Source: Oscillospiraceae bacterium (lineage in GTDB: Bacteria; Bacillota; Clostridia; Oscillospirales; CAG-382). From it: a stretch of DNA of 57,438 bases. The notes below the pieces were generated by a model. The model ran no database searches. It saw nothing but the letters and a program-made list of their open reading frames with translations, and had not been told where the DNA came from. The stretch lies in assembly GCA_015063785.1 (NCBI GenBank), contig SVTM01000014.1, positions 1 to 57,438 on the forward strand. Reading direction: 5' to 3'. This document shows positions 6,865-15,759 of the stretch, in pieces. Both the position numbers and the translations under genes were made by a program. Every line of letters begins with the position of its first letter. Within the stretch, counting starts at the first letter, position 1.

Positions 6865-8178
6865 TTAATAATATCTGAGTTTTTTTGCACGTCTTATTCT
6901 CATAAGAATAATAAGAATAATAAGACCAAGGCTAACGATAATTGCAACAGGAACGAGTGCTTTGTTAAAGCGTGAGTTTTCGTCAATTCCAATGATAATG
7001 TCGTTCCACTCCTCAACAACAAGATCGTTGGTATCTCTTGTGAGGTTGACAAAACTTTCGGAACGAGAAAGGGTCTCGTTATCAGGATAAGCTATAGCTC
7101 TGTGCCAATCTTCCATCTCATCAAGTACAATATCCTTTGCTTCTACGTGAGGTGTAGAATAGCAAATATACTCACAGTTTGCAACAGCAACCTCCGTTTC
7201 GCACAGGAAGTTGATGAAAGCTTCTGCAGCCTCTTTGTTTCTTGATCCTTTTGGAATACATATGGCGTCGATAAATCTGTTGAAAGTTTCCGTAGGATAA
7301 GCAAATGCAAGATTTGGGTTTGCATCGATCATCGTGACTGCGTCACCTGCGTAATAGGGGGCAACCCATGCTTCTTCAAGCTGCATCTTGTCAAAGATCT
7401 GGTCCATGACGTATGTCTGGACGTATCTTTTTTGCTGACGCATGATTTTTGCCGCTTCATAAAGCTCGTCGTGATTCTCAGTGTTAAGAGAATACCCCAG
7501 CTTTGCAAGACCTATGGCAAAAGCGTCTCTTGAATTTGAGAACATAAGGATCTGACCCTTAAAACGTTCGTCCCAAAATACGTCCCATGTAGAAACCGCC
7601 TCGACAGGTATTCCCTGTTCCTCAAGTTTAACCTTGTTGTATATGATACCGACCGTTCCCCATGTGTAGGGCACAGAATACTTTCCTTCAGGGTCAAACG
7701 CCTCGAATCTGTACTGATCGTCGATATACTTGATGTTGGGAATATTGTCATAATTAAGCTCTTCGAGCATTCCCTCTTCTGCCATCTTTGCAATCATATA
7801 ATCAGAAGGGATAATAATGTCGTAAACAGAGGAATAGCCTTCCTGACCAACTTTGTCGTTGGCAAGTTTTGTATACATATCCTCGTTTGTGGCATAATTT
7901 GTGTAATTTACGTTTATACCCGAGATCTCTTCAAAAGCACCGATAACATCAACGCTGCCCTCGCTGCCGTCAGATATATATTCACCCCAGTTATAAACAT
8001 TTAAAGTTATGTTCTTATCTCTGAATTTTGCGTAATACGAAACGTCGTCTACCTCTACCTCGTAAACCGCTTCGGAAAGGTCTATCTCGCCATCCTCTTC
8101 GAACTCTGTGGCACAAGATGCCAAAAACGGAACGCAAAAGAGCGTCAGAACCAAAAGTGCTGATATAATTTTTTTCAT
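6865..8178 (-). CDS. potD: Spermidine/putrescine ABC transporter substrate-binding lipoprotein (PotD-like)
   Basis: A 437-residue extracytoplasmic binding protein with an N-terminal lipoprotein signal (FLASC, Cys22). The type-II periplasmic-binding fold starts at LNVYNWGEYI, the strand typical of PotD/PotF, and includes SVPYTWGTVGIIYNK and WVAPYYAGDAVTM, which line the polyamine site in the family. It would hand polyamines to PotBC. Unusually for a lipoprotein it ends in a hydrophobic segment (about 408-427) followed by the basic tail RIRRAKKLRYY, so it looks anchored at both ends. It is the last gene of potABCD, and a strong terminator follows. Confidence 0.92.
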   Translation of the reverse strand: MKKIISALLVLTLFCVPFLASCATEFEEDGEIDLSEAVYEVEVDDVSYYAKFRDKNITLNVYNWGEYISDGSEGSVDVIGAFEEISGINVNYTNYATNEDMYTKLANDKVGQEGYSSVYDIIIPSDYMIAKMAEEGMLEELNYDNIPNIKYIDDQYRFEAFDPEGKYSVPYTWGTVGIIYNKVKLEEQGIPVEAVSTWDVFWDERFKGQILMFSNSRDAFAIGLAKLGYSLNTENHDELYEAAKIMRQQKRYVQTYVMDQIFDKMQLEEAWVAPYYAGDAVTMIDANPNLAFAYPTETFNRFIDAICIPKGSRNKEAAEAFINFLCETEVAVANCEYICYSTPHVEAKDIVLDEMEDWHRAIAYPDNETLSRSESFVNLTRDTNDLVVEEWNDIIIGIDENSRFNKALVPVAIIVSLGLIILIILMRIRRAKKLRYY

Positions 8179-8211
8179 TTTTAAGTTATGACCTCCTTAA
8201 TCAAGCAGATT

Positions 8212-9012
8212 TCAGACAATATCTATCTTCTGCTTGCGTTTCTTTTTCTTTTCATCGTGACTGCTTTTGATGTTTGATGCAAGCAGAACGAGGAGAACCA
8301 CAAGGAAGATCAAAGTCGAAAGCGCATTGAGCTTTGGAGTCATAGGCTTTCTCGTTATCGAATGAATAACTATCGGCAAAGTCTGAGACTGAGGACCAGA
8401 TGTAAAATAACTGATAACGAAATCGTCCATTGAATATGTCAGCGACATAAGGAAACCGGATATCACACCCGGCATTATTTCAGGAAGAATAACCTTGAAA
8501 AATGCCTGCCATTCTGTACAACCGAGATCGAGCGCCGCCTCATATACGTTTTTATTGATCTGACGGAGTTTCGGCAGAACGCTGAGAACGACTGTCGGTA
8601 CACAGAAAGTGATGTGTGCAAGGATCATGGTCACAAAGCCGCGGCTGATCCTGCAGAAAGAAAAGAGGATCATAAGCGAAATACCTGTAACGATTTCCGG
8701 ATTGATCAGCGGAAGGCTGTTTATATTCTTTACGATCGAACGAGTGCTCTTCTTCATATTATGAATACCGATTGCGGCAAACGTACCAAGTACTGTTGCA
8801 AGAAGCGATGCGATAACGGCGATGATCACGGTGTTGCCGAGAGCACCGAGAATCGTGCGGTCGTGAAAAAGCTCACCGTACCACTTGAATGAAAAGCCTG
8901 TCCAGTTTCTGCCCTTCGACTCATTGAAAGAAAACGCAATAAGGACAAAAATAGGAATGTACATAAAGAGAAGCACGAGCGCAACGTAAAATTTGGAGAA
9001 AAACTTTTTCAT
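8212..9012 (-). CDS. potC: Spermidine/putrescine ABC transporter permease PotC
   Basis: A 266-residue inner-membrane permease with about six membrane segments and the ABC coupling motif EAALDLGCTEWQAFFKVILPEI. The start ATG overlaps the potB stop (ATGA). Its membrane helices begin at FYVALVLLFMYIPIFVLIAF. It pairs with PotB to form the channel for polyamine uptake, and its position in potA-B-C-D order is canonical. Confidence 0.93.
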   Translation of the reverse strand: MKKFFSKFYVALVLLFMYIPIFVLIAFSFNESKGRNWTGFSFKWYGELFHDRTILGALGNTVIIAVIASLLATVLGTFAAIGIHNMKKSTRSIVKNINSLPLINPEIVTGISLMILFSFCRISRGFVTMILAHITFCVPTVVLSVLPKLRQINKNVYEAALDLGCTEWQAFFKVILPEIMPGVISGFLMSLTYSMDDFVISYFTSGPQSQTLPIVIHSITRKPMTPKLNALSTLIFLVVLLVLLASNIKSSHDEKKKKRKQKIDIV

Positions 9013-9833
9013 TTCAATGTCTCCTCCATTTCTTCATTGTCAAACTGGTTGAATATACCCATGCAGATAAATACAACCACCATCAGCAAAAGCGAGATCG
9101 CCGAACCGTAGTTGGGATTGTAAGCAGTGATAAACTGGCTTTCGATAAGGTCGCCGACGAGGCTGTTTTTTGGACCGCCGAGCATCTGCGAAATAACGAA
9201 AGTACTGACCGCGGGCACAAATGTCATTGTAACACCCGAGGTGATGCCGGGGAAAGACAAGGGAATGATAACCTTTCGGAAAACATTAAACGTGTTGCAT
9301 CCAAGATCCTGTGCGGCTTCGATGAGTCTGCCGTCAAGCTTTACCATAATGGTGTAAAGAGGAAGGATCATATACGGTATGTAGTTGTAAACCATACCGA
9401 GAATAACCGCGCCCTGCGTATACATTACGTTTACAGGTTCAAATCCGAAAAATGTTATCACCTTGTTGAGAAGGCCTGAATTTGTCTCGAGAATACTCAT
9501 CCATGCGTAGGTGCGAAGAAGAAAGTTCATCCACATGGGAAGCATGATAAGCATCATCATGGTTCTCTGATGATTAAGCTTCATTTTTGACATAATGTAT
9601 GCCAAAGGATAAGATATCACAAGGCATATAACCGTGGCAACTGCAGCAAGCCATACAGACTTTACGAGAACAGGCAGATACTTCGAAGCATACTGGATGT
9701 TATCGAGGGTAAATGCACCCGTATCTCTGTCTGTAAAAGCAAAAAAAGCGATAAGGGCAAGGGGAATAATTGTGAAAACTAGCATCCATACCAAATATGG
9801 GATTGAGAACATACGAAATTTTCTGTTATTCAT
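9009..9833 (-). CDS. potB: Spermidine/putrescine ABC transporter permease PotB
   Basis: A 274-residue permease, six predicted helices, with the coupling loop [21 protein letters not shown]. The start [17 protein letters not shown] is typical of Firmicute PotB; this ATG (9833) overlaps the end of potA and has GAGGG ahead of it. The longer frame from 9848 adds five residues without support. It forms the heterodimeric channel with PotC and is energised by PotA. Confidence 0.92.
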   Translation of the reverse strand: MNNRKFRMFSIPYLVWMLVFTIIPLALIAFFAFTDRDTGAFTLDNIQYASKYLPVLVKSVWLAAVATVICLVISYPLAYIMSKMKLNHQRTMMMLIMLPMWMNFLLRTYAWMSILETNSGLLNKVITFFGFEPVNVMYTQGAVILGMVYNYIPYMILPLYTIMVKLDGRLIEAAQDLGCNTFNVFRKVIIPLSFPGITSGVTMTFVPAVSTFVISQMLGGPKNSLVGDLIESQFITAYNPNYGSAISLLLMVVVFICMGIFNQFDNEEMEETLK

Positions 9834-10917
9834 TTTCAAGGCCCTCATTCACAAGCATAGAGCTCTTCTTTTCCTCCTCGCTCTTTTTCATGATATGGAT
9901 ATCATCAGGAGTGAAAGAAAGACCGACAAAACTACCGACTGGAGTGTGCTGGGTCGAATGGATAAGCCACTTGACGCCAAAGCTTTCAACCACCATTTCA
10001 AAATGAACACCTTTGAAAGTTACGCGTTCAACGGTTCCGTCGATGGTATGGTCGCCGGGTTCGGTAATCTTTATATCCTCGGGACGGATGACTACGTCAA
10101 TAGCTTCCATCTTTTCAAAGCCCTTGTCGACACACACAAACTTCTGACCCGCAAATTCAACAAGATAATCATCGTGCATGATGCCGCTGATGATGTTGCT
10201 CTCGCCGATAAACTTTGCAACGAAAGCGTTGTTGGGTTCGTTGTATATATCCTCGGGGGTACCGATCTGATTGATGATACCGTTATTCATAACAACGACG
10301 CGGTCAGACATGGTAAGAGCCTCTTCCTGATCGTGGGTTACGTAAATAAAGGTGATTCCAGTTTGCTGCTGAATCTTTTTGAGTTCAGTCTGCATTTCCT
10401 TTCTGAGCTGAAGGTCAAGCGCACCCAAAGGCTCGTCAAGAAGGAGCATTCTGGGGTGATTGATAAGGGCGCGGGCAATGGCAACGCGCTGCTGCTGACC
10501 ACCCGAAAGAAGATCGACATTTCTCGAGCCATACCCCGAAAGGTTTACAAGCTCGAGCATTTCGATAACACGCTTTTTTATCTCGGATTCGGGCTTTTTC
10601 TTTAATCTGAGACCGAAAGCGATATTTTCATATACGTTCATGTGGGGAAACAGGGCGTATTTCTGAAATACCGTGTTTACCTGTCTTTTGTACGGCGGAA
10701 CATCGTTTATAAGCTTTCCGTCAAAGAAAACGTTACCCGACGTGGGTTTTGCAAATCCGCCGATGATTCTGAGTGTTGTTGTTTTACCGCAACCGGAAGG
10801 CCCGAGAAGTGTGATAAATTCCTTGTCATTGATATCGAGGTTTATGCTTTTCAGAACTTTTTCATCATCATAAACCACGACAATGTTCTCAAGCTTAACA
10901 ATTACGCCATTTTCCAA
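9826..10917 (-). CDS. potA: Spermidine/putrescine ABC transporter ATPase PotA
   Basis: A 363-residue ATPase. Walker A is GPSGCGKTT (39-47), the signature [12 protein letters not shown] starts at about 137, Walker B is [11 protein letters not shown] (Asp161, Glu162), and the switch His is in THDQEEA. A C-terminal TOBE-like regulatory domain (about 240-363) is typical of PotA and maltose-type ATPases. Translation starts at a TTG (10915-10917), six bases after GGAGGT. It is the first gene of the operon, 64 bases downstream of the -10. Confidence 0.94.
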   Translation of the reverse strand: MENGVIVKLENIVVVYDDEKVLKSINLDINDKEFITLLGPSGCGKTTTLRIIGGFAKPTSGNVFFDGKLINDVPPYKRQVNTVFQKYALFPHMNVYENIAFGLRLKKKPESEIKKRVIEMLELVNLSGYGSRNVDLLSGGQQQRVAIARALINHPRMLLLDEPLGALDLQLRKEMQTELKKIQQQTGITFIYVTHDQEEALTMSDRVVVMNNGIINQIGTPEDIYNEPNNAFVAKFIGESNIISGIMHDDYLVEFAGQKFVCVDKGFEKMEAIDVVIRPEDIKITEPGDHTIDGTVERVTFKGVHFEMVVESFGVKWLIHSTQHTPVGSFVGLSFTPDDIHIMKKSEEEKKSSMLVNEGLENE

Positions 10918-10980
10918 ATTTCTACCTCCGTGTTTTGTGTGAAATGTTGAATAATGAATATAAAAACATATTACTCAAAC

Positions 10981-11009
10981 AATATATAGGATATTGATCG
11001 ATTTGTCAA
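10981..11009 (-). promoter_or_regulatory. SigmaA-type promoter of potABCD
   Basis: On the minus strand: consensus TTGACA (11004-11009), exactly 17 bases, then TATATT (10981-10986). It points at the TTG start of potA. Confidence 0.8.
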
Positions 11010-11020
11010 TAGTTTTTTAT

Positions 11021-11070
11021 AAAAAATTCGCCAAAATCCGAAATTATCCGTGATTATCCGTAAATAACCG
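11021..11070. repeat. Five 10-base-phased repeats upstream of the pot promoter
   Basis: Five consecutive 10-base blocks end in TTCG, TCCG, TCCG, TCCG and ACCG; the inner two share ATTATCCG. The spacing equals one helical turn, so the same face is presented five times. They lie directly upstream of the -35 (11004-11009). Confidence 0.55.
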
Positions 11071-11095
11071 CGATTTTTTCAAAAAAAATCGCGGT
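11067..11095. repeat. Long palindrome, 13-base arms
   Basis: ACCGCGATTTTTT (11067-11079) and AAAAAATCGCGGT (11083-11095) are perfectly complementary, with a 3-base loop. Neither side carries a T-run outside the stem, so it is not a standard terminator. It could be a cruciform or binding site shared by the divergent genes. Confidence 0.6.
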
Positions 11096-11237
11096 TTCGG
11101 CTGAAATGCTCTGTTATTCTCTCGTATCCTCTGTTTTTCTGTTAAAATTTTGACTTTTGAGATTTATGATAAAAATGTATTATTATGCAACTCACGGCAT
11201 ATTGTTAGAATACAAATTTTACATTACGGACGATATT

Positions 11238-12518
11238 ATGATAATACACACAGTAACAAGCGGCGACACGATTTTTTCAATAGCGCAACAATATGGTGTA
11301 AGTGAAGAGCTTCTTGTTGTGAACAACGGTCTTTACGGACTTGAAAACTCTCTTCCCGAAGGACTATCAATAGTTGTTTTGCGACCTTCAAAACTACATA
11401 CCGTAAAGCAAAATGAAACGACAAGGTCAATAGCCGCCAGATACGGGATAACTGTTAACGATCTATACAGAAAAAATCTGATACTTGAGGGGCAGGATCT
11501 GATATTCGAGGGACAAACGCTTGTTATAGAATATGACACTTCCGCATTATACGATTATGATATTGGCGGATATACATATCCATCGATATCCCAAGAGCTT
11601 CTAAACACAACACTGCCATTGATGAAACTTTTTATGCCCTTCACCTACGGGTTCGAACCCGATGGCAGTCTCGTACTACTTGATGATACACTGTTGCTTG
11701 AGAGAGCTTTTCATTATTCAATCCGTCCATATATGCACCTTTCTACCCTTACAGCAGAGGGCTCTTTCAGCAACGAGCTTTCTACGCAACTGTTAAACAA
11801 CAGAGACCTGTGGACAAAACTTGCGGATAATGTAATAAACACCATGACTACAAAAGGATATGTGGGGCTTGATATCGATTTTGAATTTCTCAATGCACAA
11901 GAAAGATATCTTTATCCTGAATTTATTTCATATATGCACGAAAGGTTGATTCCCTACCCTTTCCCTTTGATAGTTGCTTTGCCACCAAAAACATCCGACG
12001 ATCAGCAAGGACAACTATATGAAGGAGTTGACTATAAGCTTCTCGGTGAAGCAGCCGACAAATGTTTGATTATGACTTACGAGTGGGGGTACACTTTCGG
12101 ACCTCCAATGCCTGTTTCGCCTACGCCATCAATACGAAAAGTACTTGATTATGCGGTAGATGTCATCGATAGAGACAAAATATATATGGGAATTTCAAAT
12201 TACGGATATGATTGGACATTGCCGTATATTCGAGGTGAGTCAAAAGCCAGATCCCTGTCGAACATTGATGCCACAACGCTTGCATCGCAAACCGGTTCGC
12301 AGATACTGTACAGTACCGAATACGACGCACCATATTTTTATTATACAGACGGCGACGGCAACGAGCACGAAGTATGGTTTGAGGACGCGAGAAGCATTGC
12401 AGCAAAACTTGCATTGATAAATGAATATTCGTTGTTTGGCGGTCTATATTGGAACATTACTCGTCCAAATCCTCAAAATCTTGCAGTTTTATCTTCTGTT
12501 GTAAATTATTTTACATAA
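11238..12518 (+). CDS. LysM-LysM-GH18 glycosidase (YaaH/SleL-like cortex or spore enzyme)
   Basis: About 426 residues. Two N-terminal LysM modules (HTVTSGDTIFSIAQQYGV at 4-21, then HTVKQNETTRSIAARYGI) would bind peptidoglycan. The rest is a GH18 barrel with the catalytic strand GYVGLDIDFEFL, in which the last Glu of DxDxE is the general acid, plus LIMTYEWGYTFGPP and GGLYWNITRPNP near the end. YaaH and SleL, N-acetylglucosaminidases acting on spore cortex fragments, have this layout and lack a signal peptide, as here. The start at MIIHTVTSGD (11238) is chosen because LysM proteins of this type begin there. The frame extends to 11157 without a good ribosome site. Confidence 0.88.
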   Translation: MIIHTVTSGDTIFSIAQQYGVSEELLVVNNGLYGLENSLPEGLSIVVLRPSKLHTVKQNETTRSIAARYGITVNDLYRKNLILEGQDLIFEGQTLVIEYDTSALYDYDIGGYTYPSISQELLNTTLPLMKLFMPFTYGFEPDGSLVLLDDTLLLERAFHYSIRPYMHLSTLTAEGSFSNELSTQLLNNRDLWTKLADNVINTMTTKGYVGLDIDFEFLNAQERYLYPEFISYMHERLIPYPFPLIVALPPKTSDDQQGQLYEGVDYKLLGEAADKCLIMTYEWGYTFGPPMPVSPTPSIRKVLDYAVDVIDRDKIYMGISNYGYDWTLPYIRGESKARSLSNIDATTLASQTGSQILYSTEYDAPYFYYTDGDGNEHEVWFEDARSIAAKLALINEYSLFGGLYWNITRPNPQNLAVLSSVVNYFT

Positions 12519-12529
12519 CAAATATAGCA

Positions 12530-12558
12530 TTGACAAAATGCTCAAATAATGATATTAT
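12530..12558 (+). promoter_or_regulatory. Promoter of the LRR-dockerin gene
   Basis: TTGACA (12530-12535), 17 bases, TATTAT (12553-12558). Confidence 0.75.
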
Positions 12559-12576
12559 ATACGTGTATAATTGGGT

Positions 12577-12600
12577 ATTATGCTTGGAATCAAGCATAAT
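12577..12600 (+). promoter_or_regulatory. Perfect hairpin in the 5' leader of the LRR-dockerin gene
   Basis: ATTATGCTTG (12577-12586) pairs perfectly with CAAGCATAAT (12591-12600) around a GAAT tetraloop. It begins about 12 bases into the predicted transcript and ends 33 bases before the ATG. It could be an mRNA-stabilising 5' hairpin or an operator. Confidence 0.55.
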
Positions 12601-12633
12601 CAGCACACAAATCTATACGCAAGGAAGTGTAAC

Positions 12634-14484
12634 ATGAAAAAACATTTATCCGCATTGGTTCTTGCAGTCGCAATGATACTTTCAGCGATCTCTGGAGTAT
12701 TGGCTGAAGATATCACCACATGCACCGACAGCAACGGCATTGTTTATCAACTTTCAGAAGACTCGTCGTATCTGATACTAAAAAATGCCATCAACACCAC
12801 AGGCCCATTGACAGTGCCTTCCGAAATTGAATATGAAGGAAAGCTATACACAGTAAAAGAGATCGCAAGCAAAGCATTCTGCGGTAGTACTGCCACAACC
12901 ATTACGCTGCCGTCTACTCTCACTTATGTCGGAGACATGGCGTTCGCCTACTGTCCACAGCTTACAAAAGTCAGCTTCGGCAGATCTAAGGTAGCTCTCG
13001 GAAACCGTGTTTTTGCAGGTTCTCCCAACCTCGCGGGCATCACAAATTACAGCGGAGTTGAAAAGATTGGCTACGGAGTGTTTGACGGTACAGAATGGCT
13101 CAGAACAAAGTCGATTTCTACCGTTGACTCTGCGGTATACCTCGGCAAAGTACTCGTTGCATATTTCGGGAACGCTTCATCGTTTAATATCAGTACATCT
13201 TGTACTTCCATCGCACCAAATGCTTTTAACGGCAACACCACTCTTACAAGCATTGATCTTTCAAACGTAAAGTCTGTTGGTAGTTCTGCTTTTGAAGATT
13301 GCATAAATCTTTCATCTGTCACTTTTGGCAACTCTCTTGTTGAAATCGGTTCTTATGCATTTGACGGTTGTTCGTCGCTTGGCGGAGAAATAACACTGTC
13401 TGATACTTGCGAAAAGCTTGGAGCCTTCGCATTTTCAAAAACATCTGTTGAAACAGCAGATCTTTCGAAAACAAAAATTGAATCTATCGGAAACGGTACT
13501 TTTAAGAACTGCGACTATCTCAATTCGGTCATTCTCCCCGAAAGCACAAAGCACATTGGTAACTATTCTTTCCAAGGTGACAGTTTTCTTTCGGACATAA
13601 ATGCACAGAACGTGCTTACCATCGGGTACGATGCTTTCAGAGACTGCTCTATCCTTTCAGACAAAGAATACTTTGAAAACGTTGAATCGGTTTTGTCGGG
13701 TGCGTTTGACGGAACAATCATCTACGAAGATGTAAACGGTTCCGCCCTTGTGATCGGAAAAACTCTTTACAAAACAGAAGAAACCGAAATCAACCTTGCA
13801 GTTGCAGACGGTGTAAAGAGCATTTCCCCCTATGCGTTCTATGCGGCTGAAACAGCACAACTTCTCGCACTTCCCACATCACTCGAATCGATTGACGAAA
13901 AGGCTTTCATCTCTCTTTCCGACGGCACGATCTTTGTTTTCACGAAAAATGAGCAGGTGTATTCCGACCTCGAATCCCTCACATCCGGCACAATTTACGT
14001 TCCCGAAGGAAATACAATTGAGAACGAAAATGTTTCTGTCGGTTACATAACAGGCATAACAATAACTAAAAACCCTGTCAAGACCGAATACACTTATAAC
14101 GAAAATTTTGATCCTACAGGTATTGAAATCGAAGTTAACACAGTTCTTAACGGAAAGGAAAGCTCATACAACATTTCCCAAATCGGATATGAGCCAAGCT
14201 ACACTTACAATTTTTCGGCTTCCCCCATCGTTACAGTCAGCTACTGCGGATATGAAACAACAGTCATCACATCCATTAAATTCACTTCCGTTCCCGGTGA
14301 CGTAAACAGAGATAAGAATGTAACCTCCGACGACATTCTGCTTCTCAGAAAGTATATTGCTGGTCTTGTGTCAGAAAAAGAAGTTGATTTGATCGCGTCT
14401 GACATCGACGGAACAATAGGGGTAAACTCAGACGACCTTCTCCTTCTCAGAAAAGTCGTGGCGGGACTTGTTTCGCTTAAATAA
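12634..14484 (+). CDS. Secreted BspA-type LRR protein with Ig-like and dockerin modules
   Basis: A 616-residue exported protein. The signal peptide is MKKHLSALVLAVAMILSAIS…LA. Residues about 60-420 are BspA/LRR_5 repeats (IASKAFCGSTATTITLPSTL, SIGNGTFKNCDYLNSVILPES and so on). Residues about 470-545 resemble a bacterial Ig-like group 3 module (KTEYTYNENFDPTGIEI). The last 65 residues form a type I dockerin: two calcium loops, GDVNRDKNVTSDDILLLRKY and SDIDGTIGVNSDDLLLLRK. Dockerins bind cohesins, and the next gene encodes a cohesin-like protein. The ATG at 12634 follows AAGGAAGTG; the frame upstream is unsupported. The LRR part suggests adhesion or protein binding rather than catalysis. Confidence 0.9.
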   Translation: MKKHLSALVLAVAMILSAISGVLAEDITTCTDSNGIVYQLSEDSSYLILKNAINTTGPLTVPSEIEYEGKLYTVKEIASKAFCGSTATTITLPSTLTYVGDMAFAYCPQLTKVSFGRSKVALGNRVFAGSPNLAGITNYSGVEKIGYGVFDGTEWLRTKSISTVDSAVYLGKVLVAYFGNASSFNISTSCTSIAPNAFNGNTTLTSIDLSNVKSVGSSAFEDCINLSSVTFGNSLVEIGSYAFDGCSSLGGEITLSDTCEKLGAFAFSKTSVETADLSKTKIESIGNGTFKNCDYLNSVILPESTKHIGNYSFQGDSFLSDINAQNVLTIGYDAFRDCSILSDKEYFENVESVLSGAFDGTIIYEDVNGSALVIGKTLYKTEETEINLAVADGVKSISPYAFYAAETAQLLALPTSLESIDEKAFISLSDGTIFVFTKNEQVYSDLESLTSGTIYVPEGNTIENENVSVGYITGITITKNPVKTEYTYNENFDPTGIEIEVNTVLNGKESSYNISQIGYEPSYTYNFSASPIVTVSYCGYETTVITSIKFTSVPGDVNRDKNVTSDDILLLRKYIAGLVSEKEVDLIASDIDGTIGVNSDDLLLLRKVVAGLVSLK

Positions 14485-14498
14485 AATTCACTTTCCTA

Positions 14499-14527
14499 TT
14501 GACACAACATCAAAAACAGATTATAAT
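14499..14527 (+). promoter_or_regulatory. Promoter of the cohesin-like gene
   Basis: TTGACA (14499-14504), 17 bases, TATAAT (14522-14527). It gives the cohesin-like gene its own strong promoter, 15 bases after the dockerin gene's stop. Confidence 0.85.
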
Positions 14528-14558
14528 ATCGTTGATTACAAAATCATGGAGGTATATA

Positions 14559-15698
14559 ATGAAAAAGATTACAAGCATTCTTCTCAGTGTTCTTCTTCTC
14601 GTTTCCTGCTTCACATTTGCAGTAAACGCTGAGGTAGCAACACAGACTGTTACCATTGAGGCTCCCAAGGATATCATCGCAAATCCCGGCGACACATACG
14701 TTCCCGTCACCTGGACCATCACAGAAAACGAAGGTTGGGGTGCATTTAAGTTCTACGTAGAATTCGACGGCGACGTTTTTTCGTTCGCTCCCGGCGGAGA
14801 AATCGGCTTCTCTGACGAACAGGGCACATTCGCTTTCTTCATCGACGATGCAAGAACTTACAGAAACAACATCGGCGCTGTAACAACAAATATTTTCGGC
14901 ATCGACTCGGGTGTTGACCCCATGATCACCAAGGATAGAAGCTCTTTCCTCGTTGAAGGCAAGTCCAACACTGATGACGTTACAGTAAAGGGCGAATTTT
15001 TCACTGCTTTCCTTAACGTTGCCGAAAACGCTCCCGCAGGCAGATACACTATCAAGATAACAACAGACCCCAACAACTGCTCGTCTGTTAAGGGTCCCAC
15101 AGTTGCAAAGCCTTCTATCACATGGGGCGAAGCAACAATCGTTATCCCCGCTTCTTCTTCAACAGCGCTCACCGTTGAAGGCGCACAGGTACGTGTGGCT
15201 ACCAACACCGTTGCTCAGGGTCTGCGTTTCATCAGCACAATCGATGCGGGTCTTTACGAAACTATCAAAGAAGCAGGTCAGCTTCCTACATCTGCGAACT
15301 CCACAGGAAACGGTTTCGGTACTGTTGTTATCCCTACAGTAATGCTTAACGGAGCAGATCTTACAAAGGATACCGCAAATGCAAAGGTGGTTCCTGCCGT
15401 CAAACTTTATTCTGCACCTACAGGTGAAGAAACCACATATAGATACACAGCTTGCCTCACAGGCCTTTCGGAAGAACAGTACGAAACATCATACACTGTT
15501 CGCCCTTATGTGACCATCGACGGTGTGACAGTTTACGGCGAGCAGTATGCAACATCCGTTTTCGCTGTTGCAGAAGCAGCTTACCTCAGCAACAATGAAA
15601 CACAATCTGTTTCCGAGTACCTTCTCAACAACATTCTCAGCAAGGTTAAGCCCGATAAGTATAAGCCTGAAGGTTGGAGCGGTATATACAAGCCGTAA
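14559..15698 (+). CDS. Secreted cohesin-like domain protein with a clostridial C-terminal domain
   Basis: A 379-residue exported protein: signal peptide to about residue 25 (…FAVNA), then a beta-rich domain (about 28-165). Its opening IEAPKDIIANPGDTYVPVTW, the middle GAFKFYVEFDGDVFSF and the late APAGRYTIKI follow the cohesin fold pattern (a-x-PGDxVxVPV, an aromatic-rich fYDp-like strand, G-x-y-x-i). After a short Ser-rich linker (PASSSTALTVEGAQ), residues about 175-379 form a second domain (QGLRFISTIDAGLYE, YRYTACLTGL, YTVRPYVTIDG) that I recognise as recurrent in clostridial secreted proteins but cannot name. No SLH, sortase or lipobox anchor is visible. GGAGG sits before the ATG at 14559. 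Cohesin identity is by pattern only. Confidence 0.72.
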   Translation: MKKITSILLSVLLLVSCFTFAVNAEVATQTVTIEAPKDIIANPGDTYVPVTWTITENEGWGAFKFYVEFDGDVFSFAPGGEIGFSDEQGTFAFFIDDARTYRNNIGAVTTNIFGIDSGVDPMITKDRSSFLVEGKSNTDDVTVKGEFFTAFLNVAENAPAGRYTIKITTDPNNCSSVKGPTVAKPSITWGEATIVIPASSSTALTVEGAQVRVATNTVAQGLRFISTIDAGLYETIKEAGQLPTSANSTGNGFGTVVIPTVMLNGADLTKDTANAKVVPAVKLYSAPTGEETTYRYTACLTGLSEEQYETSYTVRPYVTIDGVTVYGEQYATSVFAVAEAAYLSNNETQSVSEYLLNNILSKVKPDKYKPEGWSGIYKP

Positions 15699-15714
15699 AA
15701 CAAGTATAAGCAAA

Positions 15715-15745
15715 AGCGTGCGTCGTGCAGATGCACGCTCTTTTT
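15715..15745 (+). terminator. Terminator after the cohesin-like gene
   Basis: AGCGTGC / GCACGCT stem (15715-15721 with 15733-15739), followed by CTTTTT. The ribosome site of the next gene (AAGGAG) begins immediately after, so read-through could feed it. Confidence 0.7.
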
Positions 15746-15759
15746 AAGGAGAAAAATTC

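Larger units (their letters stand above)
10918..11237. other. 320-base divergent intergenic region, potA / LysM-GH18
   Basis: It holds the pot promoter, a set of 10-base-spaced repeats (11021-11070) and a 13-base-arm palindrome (11067-11095), listed separately. Between 11100 and 11237 I see no clear promoter for the plus-strand gene. TTGACT at 11150 has no well-spaced -10, so a sporulation sigma factor is possible but not shown. Confidence 0.5.

Noticed and set aside
9634..10605. 323-codon plus-strand frame opposite potB/potA
   Set aside because: It is antisense to clearly conserved ABC transporter genes; a shadow frame.
11067..11095. Palindrome as a transcription terminator
   Set aside because: T-runs lie inside the stem, not after it, on either strand.
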